Shown: positions 41,547 through 49,164 of the stretch, piece after piece | Layout: each line of letters opens with the position of its first letter | Numbering within the stretch: the stretch's first letter is position 1 | Assembly (NCBI RefSeq): GCF_000153725.1 | Contig: NZ_DS022278.1 | Span: 101,798 to 165,797, forward strand | DNA: 64,000 bases | Direction of reading: 5' to 3' | Source: Salipiger bermudensis HTCC2601 | GTDB lineage: Bacteria; Pseudomonadota; Alphaproteobacteria; Rhodobacterales; Rhodobacteraceae | Notes under the pieces: generated by a model | Databases searched by the model: none | Seen by the model: the letters and a program-made list of their open reading frames with translations, nothing else | Told to the model about the DNA's origin: nothing | Position numbers and translations under genes: made by a program

Positions 41547-42453
41547 AGACTATGCCGCCCAGGTGGCGCTACTCGTCCGGATACTCCCGCATGTCGCTAG
41601 GGAAGAGGTATTTGCACTCAAGGGGGGCACGGCCATCAACCTCTTCTATCGCGACCTTCCGCGCCTCTCGGTCGATATCGATCTGACCTATCTGCCTGTC
41701 AAAGACCGCGCCGAAAGCCTCGCCGAGATCAACGACGCGATGGACCGGATTGCCGCCGCCATCGAAGGCGGCATCGCCGGCGCCAAAGCACAGCGCATTG
41801 CCGGCGGTGGCGGTGGCGCTACACGCGTACTCGCCCGCCTCGGCCGGGCCGAAATCAAGATCGAAACCTCCCCCGTCACCCGCGGCGTCGTGCATGATCC
41901 GGAACACCGCGACGTCTCCGAAGCCGTCGAGGATGCGTTCGGATATGCGGAGATGAACATCGTCTCCTTCGAGGATTTGTTCGGCGGCAAGCTACATGCG
42001 GCCCTTGATCGCCAGCACCCTCGAGACCTCTACGACGTCAATCTGCTCTACGAGAACGAAGGCTTTACCGACGCGTTGTTCCGCACCTTTCTGGTCTACG
42101 TCGCGAGTTCACCACGCCCGCCGCACGAACTGTTGAACCCGAACCTGATCGATCTGGACCAGCCCTACGCGCGGGAATTCGAGGGCATGACGAAGGAAGC
42201 CGTCGACCTGGGGGAATTGATCGCAACGCGCGACCGCCTGATCGGGGACATCCAATCTCGGATGAATGAGGGCGCGAAGAGGTTCCTGAGAACCCTGCAT
42301 GACGGCGCCCCCGACTTCGACGCGATCGATCGCCCTCAAGCGGCCGAGCTTCCAGCCGTCAGATGGAAGCTCATCAACGTGCACAAGTTGAAAGCAAACG
42401 ATCCCAAGAAGCATGCCACCCAAGGGGAGGAGCTGGAGAAGCTCCTCGGCTGA
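41536..42453 (+). CDS. AbiEii-type nucleotidyltransferase toxin (copy 2)
   Basis: 305 residues from ATG 41536 (AAAGGAACGTGGTC upstream). Active-site motif LKGGTAINLFYRDLPRLSVDIDLTYLPVKDRAE gives GGT at 30-32 and DID at 47-49, identical in spacing to copy 1. GKLHAALDRQHPRDLYDVNLLYENE follows. It should use GTP or another NTP to modify a cellular target. The close relation to copy 1 raises the question of antitoxin cross-talk; see the findings. Confidence 0.9.
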   Translation: MAREDYAAQVALLVRILPHVAREEVFALKGGTAINLFYRDLPRLSVDIDLTYLPVKDRAESLAEINDAMDRIAAAIEGGIAGAKAQRIAGGGGGATRVLARLGRAEIKIETSPVTRGVVHDPEHRDVSEAVEDAFGYAEMNIVSFEDLFGGKLHAALDRQHPRDLYDVNLLYENEGFTDALFRTFLVYVASSPRPPHELLNPNLIDLDQPYAREFEGMTKEAVDLGELIATRDRLIGDIQSRMNEGAKRFLRTLHDGAPDFDAIDRPQAAELPAVRWKLINVHKLKANDPKKHATQGEELEKLLG

Positions 42454-42532
42454 ACAAGGGGCTTGGGGAACAAACTGCTCGAAGAGCTCAGGCCTTAAGC
42501 CCAAGGTCCCTCGATGCGCGCGCCGCCAGTTC

Positions 42533-43129
42533 CTACGAACCGCCTTCAAGCCCCGCATCTACCAACTGCTCCTGCTCCGGCAGGTCCGCGAGCGTCTCCA
42601 GCCCAAACGCGACCAGGAACTGCGTGGTGGTGACGAAGGTATAGGGCGCGCCACGCTGAGGCGCCCTTGGCCCGGTCCCGATCAGCTCTCGTGCATGCAG
42701 CCGCCCGATCAGGTCGCGGCTGATCTCCTTGCCGAAGATGTCCTTCAGCCCGTCGCGCGTGATCGGCTGGTGGTAAGCGATGGCAGCCAGCACCGCGACG
42801 TCAAAGGCGCTCAGGTCCTGCAGCTGGTCGCCGACATCCGCCGCTGCACGGATCGCGGGCGCATAGGCCGCGCGCGTGCGGAAGATCCAGCCGCCGGCCA
42901 CCCGGGCGAGTTCGAAAGCCCGGCCCTCGAGATCGGCGGCGAGGTCCCCGACCAGCAGGTCGACCGAGGCCCCCTGCCCCACGACCCGCGCCAGATCCTC
43001 GCGCGGAACCGGCGAGGCAGAGGCAAAGAGCACCGCCTCGATCCGGCGCATCCATTCGCGCCAGCGCAACTCCGGCGGCAGGTCCGCCAGCTCGCGATCG
43101 ATGTCTGCGTCGCGTCGATCCCTGGGCAT
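42533..43129 (-). CDS. scpB: ScpB-like segregation/condensation protein
   Basis: 198 residues, starting three bases after the DUF1403 stop. Two winged helices typical of ScpB: WMRRIEAVLFASASPVPREDLARVVGQG (about 26-55) and LSAFDVAVLAAIAYHQPITRDGLKDIFGKEISRDLIGRLHARELIGTG (about 105-155), followed by APYTFVTTTQFLVAFGLETLADLP. In chromosomes ScpB joins ScpA and SMC. On plasmids this shorter homologue without scpA accompanies DUF1403 and an integrase, so it more likely serves plasmid maintenance or recombination. Role inferred from recurrence of the cluster. Confidence 0.85.
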   Translation of the reverse strand: MPRDRRDADIDRELADLPPELRWREWMRRIEAVLFASASPVPREDLARVVGQGASVDLLVGDLAADLEGRAFELARVAGGWIFRTRAAYAPAIRAAADVGDQLQDLSAFDVAVLAAIAYHQPITRDGLKDIFGKEISRDLIGRLHARELIGTGPRAPQRGAPYTFVTTTQFLVAFGLETLADLPEQEQLVDAGLEGGS

Positions 43130-43132
43130 CGT

Positions 43133-44017
43133 TCAGACCCCGTAGAGCCGGAAGGTGTCGCGGCCCGTCAACTCGCGCACCGCCCCGAGATCGACCAGAC
43201 GGTCGCAGAGCCGCCGCGCGGCGCGATCGGGCAACGGCAGGGCCGAGGGCGCCACGGCATCGCGGGTCAGGAAGATCTCGACGGCGGCGCCCGCGCCCTT
43301 GGCTCGCAGCTTCGGCGTGACCGCCGTCAGATGCGCCGCCCGGCGGGTGAGGTCGGCAGAGAGGCGCAGCGCCTCGACCGCCGATGCGAGAAGGGCGCGA
43401 TGACCGGCTAGTCGAAGATCATCGCCCTGCTTGCGCAAGTCGGCACGCGTCACGCCCGCGGCCAGCAGCGGGACCAGATGAGGCCAGCCAAGCGCCTGCG
43501 CGAGGGCGGCATCGGCCAGCACCAGCGCCGGTGTCGTCGCGCGCGGGGCCTCGGACAGCACCGCCTCCAGCACCATCGCCGCGCGGGTCACCGGCGGTCC
43601 GCGTCCAGCGTCGAGCCATGTGGCGATCTGGCCCGGCGCGGCGCCCGGCAGCGTGCGGGCCAGCGCCTTGACCGAGAGGGGCCGCTCCGCAGCCCGGCGC
43701 CATTCAAGGCAGGTTTCCCCGGCCGGTCCGGGCAGGTCGCCGGGGCGCAGAAGGTGGATCGCGTCGCGTAGCTCCGCCGCCCGCTCCGGACGCCCGGAAA
43801 ACGCGACACAGGCCTCGGCCGCGCGCAACGCCAGCCTGTCTCGCAGCAGGGCGTGCGGCGCCTCTTCGCATGCCAATACAAGATGGAGATGACTTAGCGC
43901 CGCGCCCGAAAAGAACGTAGCATCTTCAAGGGTTTCCGCGCGCGCGGAAGAAATCCAGGAGGGTGTCCCGGACGGGGTGCCAAGGGCGCTGAGGGGATCC
44001 GGGCGGGCAAATGTCAT
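43133..44017 (-). CDS. DUF1403 protein
   Basis: 294 residues, Ala/Leu/Arg-rich and almost entirely helical. Family features: TLEDATFFSGAALSHLHLVLACEEAPHALLRDRLALRAAEACVAFSGRPERAAELRDA, HLLRPGDLPGPAGETCLEWRRAAERPL and the C-terminal wing IFLTRDAVAPSALPLPDRAARRLCDRLVDLGAVRELTGRDTFRLYGV. DUF1403 occurs almost only on alphaproteobacterial plasmids, next to ScpB and a tyrosine recombinase, exactly as here. Biochemical role unknown. Divergent from the integrase with a palindrome between them. Confidence 0.85.
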   Translation of the reverse strand: MTFARPDPLSALGTPSGTPSWISSARAETLEDATFFSGAALSHLHLVLACEEAPHALLRDRLALRAAEACVAFSGRPERAAELRDAIHLLRPGDLPGPAGETCLEWRRAAERPLSVKALARTLPGAAPGQIATWLDAGRGPPVTRAAMVLEAVLSEAPRATTPALVLADAALAQALGWPHLVPLLAAGVTRADLRKQGDDLRLAGHRALLASAVEALRLSADLTRRAAHLTAVTPKLRAKGAGAAVEIFLTRDAVAPSALPLPDRAARRLCDRLVDLGAVRELTGRDTFRLYGV

Positions 44018-44094
44018 GGCCGAAGCCTACAGATGCGCGGCGCTTTTTACCAGAGAATAGCGCGCTAAACGCCCCGGCTTGCCGGACGCTATCA

Positions 44095-44121
44095 TGTCCA
44101 ATAAGTTTATATTATCGGACA
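44095..44121. promoter_or_regulatory. AT-rich inverted repeat between DUF1403 and integrase genes
   Basis: TGTCCAATAA (44095-44104), seven-base spacer GTTTATA, TTATCGGACA (44112-44121), with one mismatch between arms. The layout (about 10-bp arms around 6-8 bp) suits either an operator for the divergent genes or a tyrosine recombinase core site for the neighbouring integrase. It does not match dif closely. Confidence 0.45.
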
Positions 44122-44173
44122 CACAGAGATATGCTCGGAAGCAGTTCAATTTCATTGCCGGATTCAGTCAAAG

Positions 44174-45289
44174 TTGCCCCCAGAGACCGATAAACCGACG
44201 TCGATGCTCTCCGGTGAGCATGAGGCTGCGCGGGCTGACGACAGAGATCAGGGGGAAAACGCTGGCATCGCCTTGCCCTCTTACGTCGCGGGCTCCGGCA
44301 CGTTGGACCGATTGGTGGACACCGCCCGCGAGTATGCCCGTGCCGCAGCCTCGGACAACACGCTGAAGGCCTATGCGAAGGATTGGGCGCACTTCACACG
44401 CTGGTGCCGGATGAAGGGCACGGAACCGCTACCGCCGTCACCGGCGATGATCGGACTCTACCTCGCGGATCTGGCATCCGGGTCGGGCCCCTCCCCTTCG
44501 CAGTCGGCGTTCCGGCCCCTATCCGTCGGCACCATCGAACGCCGCCTGTCGGGTCTCGCGTGGAATTACGCGCAGCGCGGCTTCCCCCTCGATCGAAAGA
44601 ACCGGCACATCGCCACGGTTCTGGCCGGGATCAGGCGCAAGCACGCGCGCCCACCAGTGCAGAAGGCCGCTATCCTGGCCGATGACATCCTCGCGATGGT
44701 CGCCACCCTGCCCTATGATCTGCGCGGGCTTAGGGATCGGGCCGTCCTGCTGCTCGGATATGCCGGCGGTCTGCGCCGTTCGGAGATCGTCAGCTTGGAC
44801 GTACACAAGGACGACACGCCGGATTCCGGCGGCTGGATCGACATCCTCGACAAAGGCGCCCTTTTGACGCTCAATGCAAAGACCGGCTGGCGGGAGGTGG
44901 AGATCGGCCGCGGTTCGAAGGATCAGACCTGCCCAGTCCACGCGCTCGAACAATGGCTGCACTTCGCAAAGATCGACTTCGGGCCCGTCTTCGTCGGCAC
45001 GTCAAGGGATGGCAAGCGCATTTCGGGCACTCGCCTCAACGACAAGCATGTGGCGCGGCTGATCAAGCGCACGGTGCTGGACGCCGGCATCCGAGCCGAG
45101 CTGCCGGAACAGGAGCGCCTGGCGCTGTTCTCTGGTCACAGCTTGCGCGCCGGGCTCGCCAGTTCAGCGGAAGTCGACGAGCGCTACGTCCAGAAACAAC
45201 TGGGGCACGCCTCGGCTGAAATGACCCGCCGCTATCAGCGCAGACGCGACAGGTTCCGGGTGAACCTGACCAAGGCCGCCGGTCTCTGA
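44174..45289 (+). CDS. Tyrosine recombinase/integrase (DUF1403-ScpB cluster)
   Basis: 371 residues from the TTG at 44174; the ATG at 44204 (MLSGEHEAARADD) is an alternative. The core-binding domain includes YARAAASDNTLKAYAKDWAHFTRWCRMKG. Catalytic landmarks: GGLRRSEIVSLDV (Arg I), HSLRAGLASSAEVDERYV (His-x-x-Arg) and LGHASAEMTRRYQRRRDRF (His and nucleophile Tyr). It is not adjacent to a tRNA or to element ends, so a resolution or plasmid-maintenance role with ScpB and DUF1403 is more likely than phage-type integration. Confidence 0.88.
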   Translation: MPPETDKPTSMLSGEHEAARADDRDQGENAGIALPSYVAGSGTLDRLVDTAREYARAAASDNTLKAYAKDWAHFTRWCRMKGTEPLPPSPAMIGLYLADLASGSGPSPSQSAFRPLSVGTIERRLSGLAWNYAQRGFPLDRKNRHIATVLAGIRRKHARPPVQKAAILADDILAMVATLPYDLRGLRDRAVLLLGYAGGLRRSEIVSLDVHKDDTPDSGGWIDILDKGALLTLNAKTGWREVEIGRGSKDQTCPVHALEQWLHFAKIDFGPVFVGTSRDGKRISGTRLNDKHVARLIKRTVLDAGIRAELPEQERLALFSGHSLRAGLASSAEVDERYVQKQLGHASAEMTRRYQRRRDRFRVNLTKAAGL

Positions 45290-45402
45290 CCACCTTACCC
45301 CATCACGCCGCCTGACCGCTTAGTCTGCGATAGAACCTGCGCTCAAGATCTCACTCCCCTGCCCCGGCTTTTTCGTAAGCGCTGTCTGCGCCTCACTCGT
45401 GT

Positions 45403-46953
45403 TCAGCTTGACGGGTTGAAGTTCCAGGGCAGGAGCTCGTCGGTCCTGCTGGCCGGGTGACCGGCGGCGATGGCCTCGAGGGTCGCCTTCAGGTAGGCGA
45501 AAGGCTCGACGCCGTTGATCTTCGCGGTGGCGATCAGGGAGGCGATGCGAGCCCATGTGCGGCCGCCCTCGTCGTGGCCGGCGAAGAGTGCGTTCTTCCG
45601 TGTCAGGGCGATCGGGCGGATCAGGTTCTCGATGGAATTGGAGTCCATCTCGACGCGGCCGTCGCGAAGGAAGGTCTGCAGGCCGCCCCACTGTCGGTGG
45701 ATGTAGGTCAGCTTCTCGCCCAGGCGCGACTTGGCTGAGACACGCAGGCGCTGTGCGTGCAGCCAATCACCGAACTCGACCACGAGGGGTGCGCTGCGGG
45801 CCTGACGGGCCGACAGGCGTTGGCCCGGGCCCATGCCACGGATCTCGGCCTCGATGCGGTAGAGCTCGGCAATCTGGCGCAGACCCTCGGCGGCGATTTC
45901 CGAGCCGTCGCGGTCAAAGACCTCCTTCAGCTTGCGACGCGCATGGGCCCAACAACGGGCAACCGTGATCGGCGCGCCGCCCTTGCGGGAGGGGCGCGTC
46001 AGTCGATCGTAACCGGTATAGCCATCCAGTTGCAGGATACCGTCGAAGCCCTGCAGGATCTGCTCGGCATGGGCGCCAGCACGGCTTGGGCGATAGGTGA
46101 AGACCACGCCGGGCGGGTCATCGCCGCCCCATCCACGATCATCCCGGGCAAGCGCCCAGAGGTAGCCGGTCTTGGTTCGGCCACGGCCCGGATCCAACGC
46201 CGGGGCGGTCGTCTCGTCCATGAAGAGCTTGGTCGATCCCTTCAGATGCTCGGTCAGCCGATCGACCACGGGGCCGAGGTGGAAGGCCGCCGTGCCAGCC
46301 CAGTCCGCCAAGGTGCTGCGGTCGAGCTGGATGCCGGAGCGCGCCAGGATCTGGCTTTGGCGGTAGAACGGCAGGTGGTCCGCGAACTTGGACACCAGCG
46401 CGTGTGCGATGGCTCCCTCGGTCGGCATCCCGCCTTCGATCAGCCAAGGTGCGGCGGGCGCTTGGGTGACCCCATCCGAGCAGATGCGGCAGGCATACTT
46501 CGGCCGGATGTCGACCAGCACACGAAGCTGTGCCGGGATGATGTCGAGGCGCTCGGTGCGGTCCTCGCCGATCCGGTGCATCTGGCCGCAGCCACATGGG
46601 CAATCGAGACTGGTGGGTTCGATGACACGCTCGATGCGCGGCAGGTCCGCAGGTAGATGGCCGAGGTTGCGCTGCCGTGCCCGGCGCGGCGTCGTGGTGG
46701 ATGGCGCAGCCTGTTCCTTGCGGGTCTCGACCTCGGCGACGGCGGTTTCCAGGTCTTCGAAGGCCAGCTGCCGATCATCATCGCTCAGCTTCTCGGACCG
46801 CTTGCCATGCACGACATGGTTCAACTCGGCCACGAGATGCTCGAGGCGCCGGTTTGCGTCCTTCAACGCACCATTCTCCTGCAGCAGCGCCAGAACGGCG
46901 GCGCGCTGGCTCTCGGGGATCGCGGACAGGTCGATGGGCGGAGCGTTGGACAT
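45403..46953 (-). CDS. tnpC: IS66 transposase TnpC (copy 1)
   Basis: 516 residues from ATG 46953 (MSNAPPIDLSAIPESQRAA). Leucine-zipper-like N-terminus (LVAELNHVVHGKRSEKLSDD), zinc-finger segment with Cys pairs (SLDCPCGCGQMHRIG and KYACRICSDGVTQAP), then the DDE domain: LFMDETTAPALDPG (first Asp), LQLDGYTGYDRL (second Asp) and RVEMDSNSIENLIRPIALTRKNALFAGHDEGGRTWA (Glu), ending with the Mu-like C-terminal tail HPASRTDELLPWNF. Catalyses transposition. Intact. Confidence 0.95.
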   Translation of the reverse strand: MSNAPPIDLSAIPESQRAAVLALLQENGALKDANRRLEHLVAELNHVVHGKRSEKLSDDDRQLAFEDLETAVAEVETRKEQAAPSTTTPRRARQRNLGHLPADLPRIERVIEPTSLDCPCGCGQMHRIGEDRTERLDIIPAQLRVLVDIRPKYACRICSDGVTQAPAAPWLIEGGMPTEGAIAHALVSKFADHLPFYRQSQILARSGIQLDRSTLADWAGTAAFHLGPVVDRLTEHLKGSTKLFMDETTAPALDPGRGRTKTGYLWALARDDRGWGGDDPPGVVFTYRPSRAGAHAEQILQGFDGILQLDGYTGYDRLTRPSRKGGAPITVARCWAHARRKLKEVFDRDGSEIAAEGLRQIAELYRIEAEIRGMGPGQRLSARQARSAPLVVEFGDWLHAQRLRVSAKSRLGEKLTYIHRQWGGLQTFLRDGRVEMDSNSIENLIRPIALTRKNALFAGHDEGGRTWARIASLIATAKINGVEPFAYLKATLEAIAAGHPASRTDELLPWNFNPSS

Positions 46954-47007
46954 GCGCAGATTATACCGCGCCAAATGCGTCGATGCCCGGGCATTCCCGG
47001 GGGCGAG

Positions 47008-47361
47008 TCACTCTGCCACAGCCGGTCGGCGGACCTCCAGTGACCGCACCCGGCGCCAGTCCAGCCCGGCGAACAGGGCCTCGAACTGTGCCCTGTTCAA
47101 CGTCATCGCCCCGTCGCGGACCGCGGGCCAGGTGAAGCTGCTTTCCTCCAACCGCTTGTAAGCCATGACCAAACCGCTGCCGTCCCAGAACAGGATCTTC
47201 AACCGGTCGGCCCGCTTCGAGCGGAAGACAAAGACGGTGCCGGTAAATGGGTCCTCAGCCAGCGTCGACTGGACCAGCGCTGCGAGACCGTCATGGCCTT
47301 TCCGGAAGTCCACCGGCTGTGTCGCCACCAGGATCCGCACGCCCTGCGAGGGCATCAGCAT
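47008..47361 (-). CDS. tnpB: IS66 accessory protein TnpB (copy 1)
   Basis: 117 residues. The IS66 Orf2 signature is clear: GVRILVATQPVDFRKGHDGLAALVQSTLAEDPFTGTVFVFRSKRADRLKILFWDGSGLVMAYKRLEESSFTWP. Required for transposition in characterised IS66 elements, with an uncertain molecular role. Start ATG 47361 overlaps the tnpA stop by seven bases. Confidence 0.95.
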   Translation of the reverse strand: MLMPSQGVRILVATQPVDFRKGHDGLAALVQSTLAEDPFTGTVFVFRSKRADRLKILFWDGSGLVMAYKRLEESSFTWPAVRDGAMTLNRAQFEALFAGLDWRRVRSLEVRRPAVAE

Positions 47362-47765
47362 GGATGCGCCTCCAGCGCGTGGACTATCTCGGCAATCCGG
47401 GCCGCGGGCGCATCCTGTGCGAGCTCGATGATGACCGAACCCCGGACAACCCTAACTGGCGCCTCGGCGCGGGGCCGCTCGGGCTCGGGGGCCGTCGTGG
47501 TCTCATCCCGGACGATCAGAGGTGCGAAAACCGGCTCATCGGTCTCGACCGCAGGCAGCACGAGCTTGCCATCCTTGGCCAGCCGCCGCCACGCCGTCAG
47601 CTGGCTCGGCATGATCTCGTAGCGCGCGGCGACACCTGACACCGTCACCCCAAGCTCCAGGGTCTCGGCCACCGCCTGCGCCTTCACATGATCCGGCCAA
47701 CGCCTCTGCCCCGAGGCGAAGACTTCAACACCAAGCGCCGTGAGGAACGAACTCTTTGCGAACAT
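47355..47765 (-). CDS. tnpA: IS66 accessory protein TnpA (copy 1)
   Basis: 136 residues from ATG 47765 (MFAKSSFLTALGVEV). Helix-turn-helix WPDHVKAQAVAETLELGVTVSGVAARYEIMPSQLTAWRRLAKDG, as in transposase_8-type DNA-binding subunits, with a variable acidic middle and a final GSVIIELAQDAPAARIAEIVHALE. Upstream ATGs fall outside a good initiation context. Intact. Confidence 0.92.
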   Translation of the reverse strand: MFAKSSFLTALGVEVFASGQRRWPDHVKAQAVAETLELGVTVSGVAARYEIMPSQLTAWRRLAKDGKLVLPAVETDEPVFAPLIVRDETTTAPEPERPRAEAPVRVVRGSVIIELAQDAPAARIAEIVHALEAHPC

Positions 47766-47850
47766 TGCGAAACGCACTCCTTCTCTTCGGATGCGTATCA
47801 ACTCGCAATGGCTGATCCCGTCGGCAATGTGGGGCGGCGACACCGCTTAC

Positions 47851-48020
47851 GCTTTTTCGACCATGGTGCGGAGATAGCCGCCCAGCAAGGCGACCTCACC
47901 CGCGCAATGTTCCTCGAAGACAATGGCCAGTGCTGCTGTCGCCACCTGCTTGCCCGGAGGGCCCTGCGCTGTGTTCTGGCCATGCTCTGAGACTGCGATC
48001 ATCAGCGCCAAAAGACACGC
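47851..48020 (-). pseudogene. Relic of a second repC-type gene, 3' end, split by IS66
   Basis: On the minus strand the frame reads ALMIAVSEHGQNTAQGPPG, VATAALAIVFEEHCAGEVAL and GGYLRTMVEKA up to the IS66 target site at 47851-47858. It continues across the element as GAGE and a stop codon at 45351-45353. This mirrors the end of the functional RepC here (QAAVVIAAMLERLSEIRSPG, AYLRDLGKRAAAG). It is only the last fifth of a RepC-like protein, so a leftover from an earlier replicon or a fusion. Identification is by motif order, not by search. Confidence 0.5.
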
Positions 48021-48092
48021 GACCCAATGCAGGTCGTTCCAATTTGAAGTGGTCCCACAACACCAGACAGCCTGAGAAGCTTGCCGCTTCCG

Positions 48093-48655
48093 ATGACGAG
48101 GAAGAACAGCGCGTCTGGCAAACGAAAGATTTACGGCAACGAGGTCAGGGAGAAGGTGGCGCTTGAGGCCATTGGTGGCGGGCTGACAGTCTCGATCTGG
48201 TGGTCAAGCACGGCGTGCGGCAGTCCCTAGTTAACATCTGGAAGCGGAAAGCCCTCGAGAGTATGTCCGAAATCTTCTCCGGCAAGGCGGAGGCGAAGGC
48301 CAGCGAGACCGAGAAGTTGCACGCCAAGATCGGCAGCTCATGGAGGGATGGTTTTTTACCGAAAGTCTCCAGACCGTGAGCGTGGCTCGGAGGCGAGAAA
48401 TGATCGATCCAGAACATTCTTTGCTGCCGTTCCTCCAGCGATGCCCACTGACCTAAGTTAGCCGATCGGATTGCTATGGCCCGGGCAAGACCGAGACATT
48501 ACTAAACCTGGCGTTGAAGACGTTGGTCAGTCGGCGGTTCATGGAAATCCAGTTCTACGGCGGCCGTCAGATGGCAAGCGCGTGCCCAACCAAGGCTACT
48601 GCGTCGGGCGTAAACGCTGCCGGCGACTGATGGGCGATGGGCCTACGCGCTGACG
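48093..48655 (+). pseudogene. Decayed IS3-family transposase (orfA and orfB pieces)
   Basis: Several frames contribute: NEVREKVALEAIGGGLTV (helix 1), a broken middle, KALESMSEIFSGKAEAKASE and EKLHAKIGS, the typical OrfA ending with Glu-Lys-Leu-His-Ala-Lys-Ile-Gly. From about 48505, RRFMEIQFYGGRQMA and GYCVGRKRCRRLMG correspond to the OrfB motif with Tyr-Gly-x-Arg and Gly-Arg-Lys-Arg-x-Arg-Arg-Leu-Met. Frameshifts and deletions make it inactive, and no terminal repeats are seen. Confidence 0.65.
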
Positions 48656-48840
48656 ACCAGAGCGTAGGGCTGACGGTCTGGAACCCGCTCGCCGCCGAGC
48701 TCTTGTCGGGGGCACTCCCGCGAATGCCGGTCGCCCCGGACAGTTGGGAGGCGCGTGGCTGCACCGTTTCGCCGATCTACAAGTATGAGCGGCTTTGGAA
48801 TATCGTCGATGTTTTAGCGACATTGCCTCCGTGTACGTAG
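48652..48840 (+). pseudogene. Aldo/keto reductase fragment
   Basis: The frame reads QSVGLTVWNPLAAELLSGAL and later YKYERLWNIVDVL. Aldo/keto reductases of the YajO/Tas type have VGLTVWSPLAGGLLSGKY and later (Y/D)-x-x-R-L-(W/Y)-x-I-V-D-V-L at the same spacing. Both ends are missing, so this is a relic carried between IS remnants. The remaining sequence to 49122 has no recognisable gene. Confidence 0.5.
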
Positions 48841-49122
48841 ATCGAAGCGGTTCGGATCACTCTCGTATGGCTAATGAGCTGTCGGTAGGAGCTCGTATTC
48901 CACCTCGCGAGCTGCGAGCGTGGTGTGTTTCTGCTGCGTCTCAAAACCTGCCAGTCTCTGCTTTTCCGAGGCGATCAGTGGCTTCATCAGCTTCCCAAGC
49001 GGTGGAGTTCGAGTAGGCCAAGTCGTAGACTTTCCCCTGCTTGACCGTGTGTTGTCACTCACGGGTTTCCTTGCTTTGGGTCTGACTGTCTCGTTCGAGG
49101 TTTACTGCGGACTCAGACACTG

Positions 49123-49138
49123 GTTCACAGCTGTGAAC
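49123..49138. other. parS partition site 1
   Basis: GTTCACAGCTGTGAAC is a perfect 16-bp palindrome fitting the repABC parS consensus GTTNNNNGCNNNNAAC. It lies just beyond the repC stop codon. Confidence 0.85.
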
Positions 49139-49147
49139 GTTGCCGGA

Positions 49148-49163
49148 ATTCACAGCTGTGAAC
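49148..49163. other. parS partition site 2
   Basis: ATTCACAGCTGTGAAC, a copy of parS site 1 with one end base changed, its centre 25 bp from that of site 1. A pair of such sites would nucleate RepB loading. Confidence 0.8.
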
Positions 49164-49164
49164 C

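Larger units (their letters stand above)
45375..47850. mobile_element. IS66-family insertion sequence (copy 1), complete
   Basis: 2476 bp. Terminal inverted repeats begin GTAAGCGCTGTC (left, from 45375) and GTAAGCGGTGTC (right end, read on the minus strand from 47850). A perfect 8-bp target duplication GCTTTTTC is at 45367-45374 and 47851-47858. Contains tnpA, tnpB and tnpC, all intact, on the minus strand. Confidence 0.95.

Noticed and set aside
49123-49163. Possible two-unit CRISPR-like repeat
   Set aside because: Only two copies, palindromic and matching the parS consensus beside repC.
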